From the NCBI GenBank assembly GCA_021298375.1, contig JAJTFE010000011.1, forward strand, positions 1-34,300: DNA of 34,300 bases. Direction: 5' to 3'. The position numbers and the translations under genes were made by a program. This DNA comes from Blastopirellula sp. (GTDB lineage: Bacteria > Planctomycetota > Planctomycetia > Pirellulales > Pirellulaceae). Of the stretch, positions 1 to 7,125 are shown piece after piece. Numbering within the stretch: position 1 is the stretch's first letter; each line of letters opens with the position of its first letter. The notes beneath the pieces are model-generated. The model saw only the letters and a list, made by a program, of their open reading frames with translations, did not search any database and was not told the origin of the DNA.

Positions 1-1
1 G

Positions 2-640
2 AAGACTGGACACAGCGCCAAGAGCGGCTTCAAGCCGGGCGGCCGCTGGGTGGTGGAAGAGGGCGCGATCACGGGATCTCAGGACCAGCCGGGGTATGGG
101 GGGATCATCCTCAGCGAACGGCAGTTCGGGGACTTTGAAGTCGTCGTGGAAATGCGGAACGACTTCGGCCCGGACAGCGGGTTGTTTCTCCGCAGCACCG
201 AAGACGGCAAAGCCTATCAGGCGATGATCGATTACCACTCCGGCGGCAACCTGATGGGCATTTATGGAGAAGGACTCGGTGGACGGCCCCACATTCGGAA
301 TTTCAATTTCGAAGACGTGGTCACCAAGATCAACCTGAACCCGGTCGGCAATCCGCAGATCCCCTTTGCAGTCCTGCCCGACGCCTGGCCCGCTTTCTGG
401 AAGCATGGCGAGTGGAATGAACTGCGGGCCCGAATCGTTGGTGGCGACAAGCCAACCATCACGACTTGGATCAACGGAGTCAAAATTTCGGAGTGGACTG
501 AGACCGAAGCCCGGCACCCGGCGCGGGGTCACATCGCCCTCCAAGTCCACGGTGGCGGCAGTGCCGAGGACTACAACGGCAAGTTTGTCCGCTACCGGGG
601 CATCCGGGTCAAGGAACTGGATGGAGCCCGCCGCGACTAG
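2..640 (+). CDS. DUF1080 (3-keto-disaccharide hydrolase-like) protein, 5' end outside window
   Basis: The frame is open from base 2 with no start that looks genuine (the GTG at 50 lies inside the fold), so the N-terminus is upstream of the window. About 212 residues are visible. The text matches the DUF1080 jelly-roll fold: an opening GGRWVVEEGAI strand, then YGGIILSERQFGDFEVVVEM, then DSGLFLRS, and near the end WNELRARIVG, TTWINGVKISEW, and GHIALQVHGGG. The family is a concanavalin-like lectin/glucanase fold, usually exported, abundant in Planctomycetota and linked to 3-keto-sugar hydrolysis. No signal peptide can be assessed. The stop is TAG at 638-640. The family call is firm; substrate is not deducible. 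Confidence 0.85.
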   Translation, partial: KTGHSAKSGFKPGGRWVVEEGAITGSQDQPGYGGIILSERQFGDFEVVVEMRNDFGPDSGLFLRSTEDGKAYQAMIDYHSGGNLMGIYGEGLGGRPHIRNFNFEDVVTKINLNPVGNPQIPFAVLPDAWPAFWKHGEWNELRARIVGGDKPTITTWINGVKISEWTETEARHPARGHIALQVHGGGSAEDYNGKFVRYRGIRVKELDGARRD

Positions 641-927
641 CCGCTTGCGGATGGCCTGTTGCAGACGAGCACCCTCGCTGGACTGAGCTTTTCACTCTTT
701 GGGACAGCGTTTCCCATGCTCGCTGCAAGGGGCCAAACTGCGATTCCTTCGTTCAATTCTCTCCATCCAACGACTTGATTTTTCAAAGTCGTTCTGGATT
801 GCGAAGCAGCTTCTTTTTAATCACAATTCTGTGTTCAACTTTCCAGCGCGGGTGCTCTGCGGAAGGCCCAGATCCCTCTGCCGCACCAACTGCTGGCTTC
901 AGTTTCCTACTCCGTGAAATGTGCACC

Positions 928-1902
928 ATGAGTTATTTCAATCGATTTTTCAGCCGACAAGCCGTTGGCATTTCCCGTTTGATCTTCACCGCAGGGATTG
1001 GCCTGAGCGCCCTGTTGTTCCCTTTGAACTCCACCGCCAAGGGGGACCTGCTCGTTGTCGACTCGCTTTTGGACCGGGTCCTGCTGGTCAGTGCAACCGA
1101 CGGCAGCGTGATTAACGCGAATTTCATCAGCGACGTGCCGAGGTTCCAGACGGCAATCAATGCGATCAACAGCGGCCAAAATACGATTCTGATCAGCGAC
1201 CAGGTAGCTGATGCCGTCTTTGAATACGACCTTTCGGGCAATTACCTTCGCACCGTCGTTTCGGCCTCCAATGGTCTGGATAACATCCGCGGCATCGCCG
1301 TTCACAACGGTCGTTTGTACGTCACTGTCGCCGGTGGCAGCCTCAACAATACCATCCAGAGCTTCAAGCTTGACGGTTCCGATCGGCAGACCTTCATCAG
1401 CTCCAATCTCGACAGTCCGTGGGACGTCTTTTTTCGGGGAGGCGATGTCTTGGTTTCCAACTCGGGCTCGGATGACATTGAGCGATTTGACTTCAACGGC
1501 AATTTCCTCAATACGCTGGTCGCCAGCGATGGCGCGAGCGGGATTGATTTCCCGCAGCAAATCTTCGAGCGCAGCAACGGTAATTTGCTGGTTGGCGGAT
1601 TTTCCCCGCCAGCCGGAATTTTTGAGTATTTGGCCGACGGAACCCAGCTCAACTATTTTTCCGCCCCGGGGCCTCGGGCGGTCTATGAACTGGCCAACGG
1701 AAAATACCTTTATTCCGCCGGCACTCGCTTGGCCGTCTTCGACCCGATTACAAGGACCAGCACAGACATCATCAACAACACCAACTCCAGCTTTCGCTAT
1801 ATCGAGCGTCTGCAGGCTGTACCCGAACCGGGCAGCTGGTTGCTCTGTCTTGGCTTGTCCGGACTCGTGTTGAGCCGTCGCCGAGCATCCCGAGTTGAAT
1901 GA
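928..1902 (+). CDS. PEP-CTERM sorted, secreted beta-propeller-like protein
   Basis: This predicted 324-residue protein starts with a signal peptide (MSYFNRFFSRQAV, then a hydrophobic stretch GIGLSALLFPL ending near NSTAKG). Its middle holds repeated NHL/SMP-30-like blades such as LLVVDSLLDRVLLV, IRGIAVHNGRLYVTVAGG and GNLLVGGFSPPAGIFEY. The C-terminus is a textbook PEP-CTERM signal: VPEPGSW, a hydrophobic helix LLCLGLSGLVLS, then a basic RRRASR tail. PEP-CTERM proteins are cut and anchored or released by an exosortase at the cell surface. An in-frame ATG at 919 is an alternative start, and the open frame continues up to 775 but reads unlike protein. A 363-codon antisense frame overlaps and is judged a shadow. 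Ligand or substrate unknown. Confidence 0.85.
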   Translation: MSYFNRFFSRQAVGISRLIFTAGIGLSALLFPLNSTAKGDLLVVDSLLDRVLLVSATDGSVINANFISDVPRFQTAINAINSGQNTILISDQVADAVFEYDLSGNYLRTVVSASNGLDNIRGIAVHNGRLYVTVAGGSLNNTIQSFKLDGSDRQTFISSNLDSPWDVFFRGGDVLVSNSGSDDIERFDFNGNFLNTLVASDGASGIDFPQQIFERSNGNLLVGGFSPPAGIFEYLADGTQLNYFSAPGPRAVYELANGKYLYSAGTRLAVFDPITRTSTDIINNTNSSFRYIERLQAVPEPGSWLLCLGLSGLVLSRRRASRVE

Positions 1903-2137
1903 GCCCGCGTGACGCGCGGCGAGTCCGGAACGAAAACCGGTCCGGAGCGAATGGTGGCTGGAACAACCGGCAATGCGGGCCGAGGTCCAAGGAGTCAAGC
2001 TCCAGGAAAAGACCAGGCCCGCAAGGTTGTTCCGCCTCTGGATAAAAGGCGAGAACTCAACTCATTCCCAGCTCGGACCAGACAGGCTTCCACTTCTGAA
2101 GGTCTACCCGCAGTTGAGCAGTCGCCGGACCGGGCGG

Positions 2138-2188
2138 CGCAAGGGCACAGGCGGCGCCAGGGCACAGGCGGCGCAAGGGCACACGCGG
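2138..2188. repeat. 17-bp minisatellite, three copies plus degenerate fourth
   Basis: Three tandem units at 2138-2154, 2155-2171 and 2172-2188 follow the pattern CGCAAGGGCACAGGCGG, with one or two changes per copy. A decayed fourth copy follows. It lies between the convergent ends of the PEP-CTERM gene and the anti-sigma gene, where no gene is supported. Confidence 0.9.
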
Positions 2189-2245
2189 CGCAAGGCATGA
2201 AAGGCGCGAAAGGAGGTTCCTGGCGACAGCGTCTGGCTGTGGGAC

Positions 2246-2285
2246 GCTGATGGCCAGGCGTGCGAGCTGATGGCCAGGCGTGCGA
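2246..2285. repeat. 20-bp perfect tandem duplication
   Basis: GCTGATGGCCAGGCGTGCGA occurs twice back to back (2246-2265 and 2266-2285) without a mismatch. A weaker third match begins CTGGAGGCCAAC. Identity of the two copies points to a recent duplication. It is noncoding on both strands as far as can be seen. Confidence 0.95.
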
Positions 2286-2310
2286 CTGGAGGCCAACTAA
2301 TGTTGCAGGC

Positions 2311-2390
2311 AAACAGCGTCTGCTTTTGGACAACAGCGCCTGTCTTAGAACAACAGAGCCTGTCTTAGAGCTTCAGCGGCTGTCTTAGAG
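2311..2390. repeat. 20-bp minisatellite, four copies
   Basis: Four 20-bp units (2311, 2331, 2351 and 2371) share a CAACAGNGCCTGTCTTAGAG-like pattern, with divergence rising towards the first copy. The array ends 13 bases from the stop codon of the minus-strand anti-sigma gene, so it would lie in that gene's 3' untranslated region. No classical terminator was found here. Confidence 0.9.
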
Positions 2391-2403
2391 CTTTGCCGCG
2401 TAG

Positions 2404-3582
2404 CTATTGGATGCAGATCCAGGTGGCGAAGGGTTCGACGTAACCGGGAGCGACGACCGCGTCCAGCGGACCGACGCCAGGCGCGACCACGTTTCGGTCG
2501 TTGATGTAGATGGCGTCTGTGCCGATGAACCCGGTTCGATTGAACTGGATTGAGCCGTCCGCCATCACACAGTTTTGGCCCCAACCTCCGTGGTTCCGGC
2601 TGGTCCGGGACGGTGTGGCGTTGTGGGGTGCGTCAGCGAGCAGGACGTAATTGCTGCGTCCCAGATTTTTGACCGCAGCGTACTTTCCGTTTTCGAGATA
2701 TCCGAGCGTGTAGCCGTAATCGCCGAGCATCTGCTGGCGATAGAGTTGCAGCTCTTCAGAATTTTCAGCGGCGAGAACTTCACTGGTCATCGGAATCCGA
2801 GCCTGGCTGGCGGACTTGCCCAGCCCGGCACAGGCAAACACCTTGTCGTTTTCCAGCAAACCAGCTGTTTTCAGCATCGGGCCAACACATCCGGCGGTCG
2901 CCAGGGGACCAGCCTCCGGGATTTGGGGGAATCGCCCCGCATTTGCATCGGCGTACTGGGTCAGTGAGTTGTAAACGCTTCGCAGATTGTTTTGACAGGC
3001 GACCGAGCGGCTGCTGAAGCGGGCAGCCGACAGGGCGGGAATCAGCAAGGCGCCAACCAGCAAAGCGGCGGCACAGCTGCAAACCACATCCATTACGCTC
3101 CAGCCCCATTCGCTGTGTGCATGGGCCTCGCCCGCGGGAGCTGAGGAGAAGAAACGGCGAGCCAGTCGGCTCGACTTGGCGGGTTGGGGGGAGGTCGTTG
3201 CGAATGCCGATTCGGTTGAGGCCTCAGCGGGCTGCCAAGCGGTATCAGTGGGCTGCCAAGCGGCCTCAGCGGGCTGCCAAGTTGGCCGCCCCGTTACGGC
3301 TCGGGCATCGGATTCGCTCAATTCCGGGTTGCTATCGCCGAAGCTGCCTGAAGCTTCCCGGGCGCTGACCGCCACGAATTGGCAGCAGCGACGGGCCAGC
3401 CCAGGGGGAGGGCCGACCGGTTCGTTGACCTGCTCCAGCGGGGCGAGTGCGGCTTTCATCGCCAGCAGCCTTGCTTCCAATTGCGGATGCTGATCAACCA
3501 GTTGTTGAACCTGCTCCTGCTCCCGGGCGTCCAGTGCTCCGAGCAGATATCCGAGCAAGTCTTCCTGCGAGGGTGCGTTCAC
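2404..3582 (-). CDS. Anti-sigma-like membrane protein with pseudopilin/DUF1559-type H-X9-DG domain
   Basis: A 392-residue protein starting at GTG (3582), 21 bases after the stop of the sigma gene, so the two are probably cotranscribed. Residues 1-70 (SQEDLLGYLLGALDAREQEQ, then VNEPVGPPPGLARR) resemble the cytoplasmic part of planctomycete anti-sigma factors, without the zinc HxxxCxxC motif. A linker holds three copies of WQPAEAA. A single membrane segment near 170-190 (AAALLVGALLIPALSAARF) is followed by SVACQNNLRSVYNSLTQYAD and ends with NHGGWGQNCVMADGSIQF, the H-X9-DG signature of DUF1559-type pseudopilin-like proteins. Inferred role: tether the ECF sigma factor at the membrane and sense through the outer domain. 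The function of the outer domain is unknown. Confidence 0.8.
   Translation of the reverse strand: MNAPSQEDLLGYLLGALDAREQEQVQQLVDQHPQLEARLLAMKAALAPLEQVNEPVGPPPGLARRCCQFVAVSAREASGSFGDSNPELSESDARAVTGRPTWQPAEAAWQPTDTAWQPAEASTESAFATTSPQPAKSSRLARRFFSSAPAGEAHAHSEWGWSVMDVVCSCAAALLVGALLIPALSAARFSSRSVACQNNLRSVYNSLTQYADANAGRFPQIPEAGPLATAGCVGPMLKTAGLLENDKVFACAGLGKSASQARIPMTSEVLAAENSEELQLYRQQMLGDYGYTLGYLENGKYAAVKNLGRSNYVLLADAPHNATPSRTSRNHGGWGQNCVMADGSIQFNRTGFIGTDAIYINDRNVVAPGVGPLDAVVAPGYVEPFATWICIQ
3221..3283. repeat. 21-bp coding tandem repeat (WQPAEAA x3)
   Basis: Three 21-bp units at 3221, 3242 and 3263 lie in frame inside the minus-strand anti-sigma gene and encode WQPAEAA, WQPTDTA and WQPAEAS. The length is a multiple of three, so copy-number change would keep the frame and only alter the linker between the cytoplasmic domain and the membrane helix. 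Confidence 0.9.
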
Positions 3583-3603
3583 GGTCCCGTATTACCTGTT
3601 GGA

Positions 3604-4254
3604 TTAATCTAACTGATGAGAATTCCAAAGTTGGCCGAGCTGGCTGACCGCAGCGTGCACACGGCTCTTGACGGTCCCAACCGGGATCCCGAGCACCTCG
3701 GCAGCTTCGCGGTACTTCATCCCCTGATAGTAAACCAATTGGACGACTGAATACAACTGTTCTGGCAGTTGCTCGAGTGAAGAACGAATCAAGTTCTTCC
3801 GCTCTTCGTCCAAAGTGGTGTCGAGGGGATTCACCTCGGCCGTTTCCAGCATGTTCACCAGTTGACCAACTTCGTCGTTTTCCTGATCGTGCGGCGTGTC
3901 CAGGCTCAACATCTTGTGTCGCTTGGTTCGCCGACGGGCATCAATCGCCTGGTTGGTCGCGATGGTGTAAAGCCACGGTCGGAACTTGCGATCCGAGTGA
4001 AATTGGTCGCACCGGCGGTGGACCAGCAAAAACGTCGCTTGAAACACGTCTTCGGCCATTTCGGCATTGCCCAGGTACCGCCGGAGATAGTTGTAGAGCT
4101 CCCGTTCGTACCGATAGACCAACAAGGCGAACGCTTCGCGATCGCCCGTCTGGCGGTACGTTTGCAACAGTTGCTCGTCCGTCACGGGGTGTTCCTTGGC
4201 TTGAAGTTGCCGAGCCGAGTTGTAATCCAAGTCGTAAATCGTGGCTTGCATCAT
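3604..4254 (-). CDS. ECF-type RNA polymerase sigma-70 factor
   Basis: This 216-residue protein has the two-domain layout of ECF sigma factors. Region 2 (residues ~30-105) contains REAFALLVYRYERELYNYL, the core-binding AEDVFQATFLLVHRR and the RPWLYTIATNQAIDARRR -10-binding helix. Region 4 (~160-212) holds LPEQLYSVVQLVYYQGMKYR and the helix-turn-helix AAEVLGIPVGTVKSRVHAAV. Two adjacent ATG codons (4254 and 4251) follow an AAAGG sequence and either may be the start. It binds RNA polymerase and redirects it to a small regulon, and is likely held by the anti-sigma product encoded immediately downstream. The region 2.4/4.2 promoter target cannot be deduced here. Confidence 0.95.
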   Translation of the reverse strand: MMQATIYDLDYNSARQLQAKEHPVTDEQLLQTYRQTGDREAFALLVYRYERELYNYLRRYLGNAEMAEDVFQATFLLVHRRCDQFHSDRKFRPWLYTIATNQAIDARRRTKRHKMLSLDTPHDQENDEVGQLVNMLETAEVNPLDTTLDEERKNLIRSSLEQLPEQLYSVVQLVYYQGMKYREAAEVLGIPVGTVKSRVHAAVSQLGQLWNSHQLD

Positions 4255-4486
4255 CCTTTACGCAAGATTCTCAGCGGGGTTCGCGTTCCGAGACAAAAAT
4301 ATTCGTCTGGGAGGCAAAAATCCCGATTTAGAATCGCGTCTCCTTAAAACCGTAAAACGTTCAAAATGTTCACAACTGATTTATCGGGGGGTCGCGGTCA
4401 CCTTTGGTCCGTTTGACAGGCAATTCGGGGCGACTTAAACTCGCGACCGCTCTCAAACGCAAAGTCCATGCCAAAGCGGACGTCAG
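4255..4486. promoter_or_regulatory. Divergent promoter region with a possible leader stem before the permease
   Basis: This 232-bp gap separates two divergently read genes and must hold both promoters. No clear -35/-10 pair could be assigned. On the plus side an inverted repeat GGTCGCG (4390-4396) and CGCGACC (4442-4448) could form a 7-8 bp stem enclosing about 45 bases in the permease leader. The upstream half is AT-rich compared with the rest of the window (around 4295-4385), as expected for promoter DNA. The regulatory reading is inference. Confidence 0.35.
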
Positions 4487-6118
4487 ATGCAGAAAAATTC
4501 CTATAAGTGGGCTGCTAGCGGCGACATTAACGCCTTTTTTGGGCTGATGCTCGACAACTTGGCCGGGCTGATCCTCGCCGTTGGAATGCTCGCCGGGAGC
4601 TTTGGCTTCCCTGTAAATTTTGCAATTCGTTACATGGTCCCCGGGACGGCGATCGGCGTTCTGGTCGGGGACCTGCTCTACTTTGCCCTCGCTTTCCAAG
4701 TCGCCCGCCGCACCGGCAAAAGCAACCTGACCGCGATGCCGCTGGGGCTGGACACCCCCAGCCTGATCGGGATGGTCCTGTTCGTGATTGGACCGGCGTT
4801 TGAGCTGGGAAAGCAAAACGGCCTCGAGGAGATCGCCGCCGCCCGCGAGGCGTGGCACATCGGCATCTGCTGCCTGATCCTCACCGGCCTGATCAAGCTG
4901 TTGCTGGCGTTCAGTTCCAACTGGCTGCGGCGCGTCATACCGCGGGCCGGGCTGCTCGGCTCGCTTTCGGCGATTGCCTTGGTGCTGATTGCCTATTACC
5001 AATTCCCCAAGATCTTTTCCCAGCCGATGGTTGGCTTGCCGGCGCTGATCCTGATCCTGGTGACCCTGGTTGCCAAGGCGCGGCTTCCGTTTGGCGTGCC
5101 CGGTGCACTGGCGTCGGTTGCGGTCGGTTGCCTGTTCTACTACCTCGGAACCTGGGTTGATCGGACCTTGTTCTTCGGCAGTTCCACCGAAGCGGCGGTT
5201 GCCGCCGCCGGGGAAGCAGGCTCTTACTGGTTTCCAACCGAATGGCTGGAAGTCTTCCGGCTGGAGTGGTGGAAGGCGTGGCCAGCCTCGCTGAACTACC
5301 TCGGCTATGTCATCCCGTTTGCGATCACCACGGTGATCGGCGGAATCGACTGCACGGAGAGCGCTGCCGCGGCGGGCGACGAGTATCACACCGGGACGAT
5401 CATCGGGATCGAATCCGTCGCGACCCTGATTGCAGCGGTTTGCGGGGGAGTGATCCAGACGACCCCCTACATTGGCCACCCTGCCTACAAGGCGATGGGG
5501 GCTCGGGCGGCCTACACTCTCGCCACGGCCCTGTTCATCGGCGCGGCGGGAATCGTCGGTTACTTCCAGACCCTGCACGACCTGATCCCCGAAGTCGCAG
5601 TCGTGCCCATCCTGCTCTTTATCGGGCTGGAGATCACCGCTCAGAGCTTCGTGGCGACCCCTCGGCGGCACTATGCCGCGCTGGCTCTGGCGTGCCTACC
5701 GGCGCTGGCCAAGCTGCTGATGATTACCCTGCCGAATTATCTGCCGCTGATTGAAATGCAAACCAATCCGCAGGTCGCCGCGCTGCGAATTCTGTCCGGA
5801 GGGTTTATCGTCACCAGCCTGCTGTGGGCCGCCGTGCTGGCCCTGATCATCGACCGCCGCTATCGCCGCGCGGCGCTGTTCCTGGCGCTGCTCGGCGTCT
5901 TCACGCTGTTCGGATTCGTCCACTCGCCCTGGGACGGGGACAAGCTCTACGATCCGCGGCTGCTGATGAGCGAGATGATGTACGAATACCGCATGCAGGT
6001 GATGCAAATCGCGGGCGGATACCTGGTTTCCGCGTTGATTGTCTGGCTGATGGAACTGACCAAGCGGTCGCGCACCGACACGATCGACAGCGACGAGCAG
6101 TATGAGGCCCTGCAATGA
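4487..6118 (+). CDS. NCS2-like (xanthine/uracil permease superfamily) inner-membrane transporter
   Basis: A 543-residue, highly hydrophobic protein with about 12-14 predicted membrane segments. It opens with GDINAFFGLMLDNLAGLILA and continues with NLTAMPLGLDTPSLIGMVLF, a pattern similar to NCS2/AzgA-like permeases. The mid-protein segment IGGIDCTESAAAAGDEYHTG and the following GGVIQTTPYIGHPAYKAMGA resemble the substrate-site half repeats of that fold. The C-terminus is cytoplasmic and polar. The stop overlaps the start of the methyltransferase by four bases (ATGA), and a P-II gene follows, so the three are probably one operon. Transport of a nitrogenous compound or an anion under P-II control is inferred; the substrate is unknown. 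Confidence 0.75.
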   Translation: MQKNSYKWAASGDINAFFGLMLDNLAGLILAVGMLAGSFGFPVNFAIRYMVPGTAIGVLVGDLLYFALAFQVARRTGKSNLTAMPLGLDTPSLIGMVLFVIGPAFELGKQNGLEEIAAAREAWHIGICCLILTGLIKLLLAFSSNWLRRVIPRAGLLGSLSAIALVLIAYYQFPKIFSQPMVGLPALILILVTLVAKARLPFGVPGALASVAVGCLFYYLGTWVDRTLFFGSSTEAAVAAAGEAGSYWFPTEWLEVFRLEWWKAWPASLNYLGYVIPFAITTVIGGIDCTESAAAAGDEYHTGTIIGIESVATLIAAVCGGVIQTTPYIGHPAYKAMGARAAYTLATALFIGAAGIVGYFQTLHDLIPEVAVVPILLFIGLEITAQSFVATPRRHYAALALACLPALAKLLMITLPNYLPLIEMQTNPQVAALRILSGGFIVTSLLWAAVLALIIDRRYRRAALFLALLGVFTLFGFVHSPWDGDKLYDPRLLMSEMMYEYRMQVMQIAGGYLVSALIVWLMELTKRSRTDTIDSDEQYEALQ

Positions 6119-6702
6119 GTATCCCCCGGACGCTGGAAGTCGAAGTGATGGACACGCCGCAAGAGGCGCTCGATTACAACCGGATGGACCATGCAGAGGT
6201 CAACCGGTTGTTTGCCGCCGACTTGCGGTCCGCCGGATTCGACGGAGGTGATGTGCTCGATGTCGGCACGGGGACCGCACTGATTCCGATCGAGATTTGC
6301 CAGCAGGCCAAAACCGGGCCGCTCTCTCGCCGGATGCGGATCATGGCGGTCGATCTGGAAATGTTCGATGTCGTGATCTCCAACAGCATTGTGCACCACA
6401 TTCCCGAACCGGCGCGGGTGATTGCCGAGTGCGTACGGGTGCTGAGACCGGGCGGGCTGATGTTTATTCGCGACCTGATGCGGCCGCAGACCGAGGAACA
6501 GGTCCGGCACTTTGTGCAGCAGTACACCGGTCAGGAAAATCCTCATTCTCAACAGATGTTCGGCGACTCGCTGCGAGCCGCCCTGACGCTGGAGGAAATT
6601 CGCCAACTCGTCGTCGCGGCTGGAGCCCCGGCTTCCAGCGTCCAGGCGACTTCCGATCGGCATTGGACCTGGTCGTGGCGCAAACCGGAGCAGGCGAACT
6701 GA
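6115..6702 (+). CDS. Class I SAM-dependent methyltransferase with apparent internal deletion
   Basis: A 195-residue protein beginning inside the permease stop codon (ATGA). Motif I is clear (DVLDVGTGTALIPIEI, residues ~46-61), as are FDVVISNSIVHHIPEP and VRVLRPGGLMFIRDLMRP. The C-terminal part, through ALTLEEIRQLV and TSDRHWTWSWR, reads as one family. Between IMAVDL (~81) and MFDVVISN the usual helix and strand, roughly 30-40 residues with the acidic post-I and adenine-contacting residues, are absent, joined in frame near 6357. The enzyme is therefore probably inactive as written, or the assembly is collapsed here. Family members act on small molecules or RNA; target unknown. Confidence 0.7.
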   Translation: MSIPRTLEVEVMDTPQEALDYNRMDHAEVNRLFAADLRSAGFDGGDVLDVGTGTALIPIEICQQAKTGPLSRRMRIMAVDLEMFDVVISNSIVHHIPEPARVIAECVRVLRPGGLMFIRDLMRPQTEEQVRHFVQQYTGQENPHSQQMFGDSLRAALTLEEIRQLVVAAGAPASSVQATSDRHWTWSWRKPEQAN

Positions 6703-6755
6703 GCAATCTGCTCAACGCAACGCCCCCACACCCTGCAGTTGCCGGAATCGAGCCG

Positions 6756-7073
6756 ATGAAGGAAGTGATCGCGATCGTCAAACCATTCCTGGCGGAGAAG
6801 GTAGTCGCCGCCCTCGCCGATTTGCCTCGCGCTGAAATGGTCATTCGCGAAGTCAAAGGGTATGGACGACAGAAAAACTACCTCGAGCGGTACAGCGACA
6901 CCGAGTTCTCGCTGGTCTTTGTCGCCAAAGTGGAAATCAGCCTGATCGTCGAGGATGCGGACGTCGAAGAGGCGATTGTCCGCATCAATCAAAGCTCGCG
7001 CACCGGGCGGCTGGGGGATGGAAAAATCCTGGTCCTGCCGGTGTTGCGGCAGGTGGATGTCAACGCGGACTGA
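6756..7073 (+). CDS. P-II family nitrogen/carbon signalling protein
   Basis: This 105-residue protein starts MKEVIAIVKPFLAEKVVAAL and contains VIREVKGYGRQKN before the T-loop. The C-terminal signature SSRTGRLGDGKILVLPV holds the B- and C-loop residues that bind ATP/ADP (RTGR.GDGKI). P-II proteins are trimers that read ATP/ADP and 2-oxoglutarate and block or release transporters and enzymes through the T-loop. The T-loop position of the modified tyrosine reads TEFSLVF, that is Phe instead of Tyr, so uridylylation there is unlikely. It lies 53 bases after the methyltransferase, in line with the permease. The transporter is its likely partner by context. Confidence 0.9.
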   Translation: MKEVIAIVKPFLAEKVVAALADLPRAEMVIREVKGYGRQKNYLERYSDTEFSLVFVAKVEISLIVEDADVEEAIVRINQSSRTGRLGDGKILVLPVLRQVDVNAD

Positions 7074-7079
7074 CTCGGT

Positions 7080-7107
7080 GGCGAGTGGCGAGTGGCGAGT
7101 GGTGAGT
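7080..7107. repeat. 7-bp tandem repeat, four copies
   Basis: GGCGAGT is present three times exactly (7080-7100), then once as GGTGAGT (7101-7107). It sits in the 52-bp gap between the convergent P-II and methyltransferase genes, outside both coding regions. Confidence 0.9.
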
Positions 7108-7125
7108 TCAAATCCTGACCGTCGC

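Noticed and set aside
907..1998. 363-codon open frame on the minus strand across the PEP-CTERM gene
   Set aside because: The plus frame carries a signal peptide and a complete PEP-CTERM tail; the minus frame has no domain character and mirrors GC-rich codon structure.
1909..2250. 113-codon plus-strand frame running into the 17-bp repeats
   Set aside because: Low-complexity, shaped by the repeat array, and no start signal or domain.
2138..2390. CRISPR array
   Set aside because: Units are directly adjacent with no spacers, differ between arrays, and no cas gene is present.
4370..5671. 433-codon minus-strand open frame over the permease gene
   Set aside because: It is rich in Arg, Gln and Asp with no fold signal, whereas the plus frame is a clear membrane protein that overlaps its operon neighbour by ATGA.
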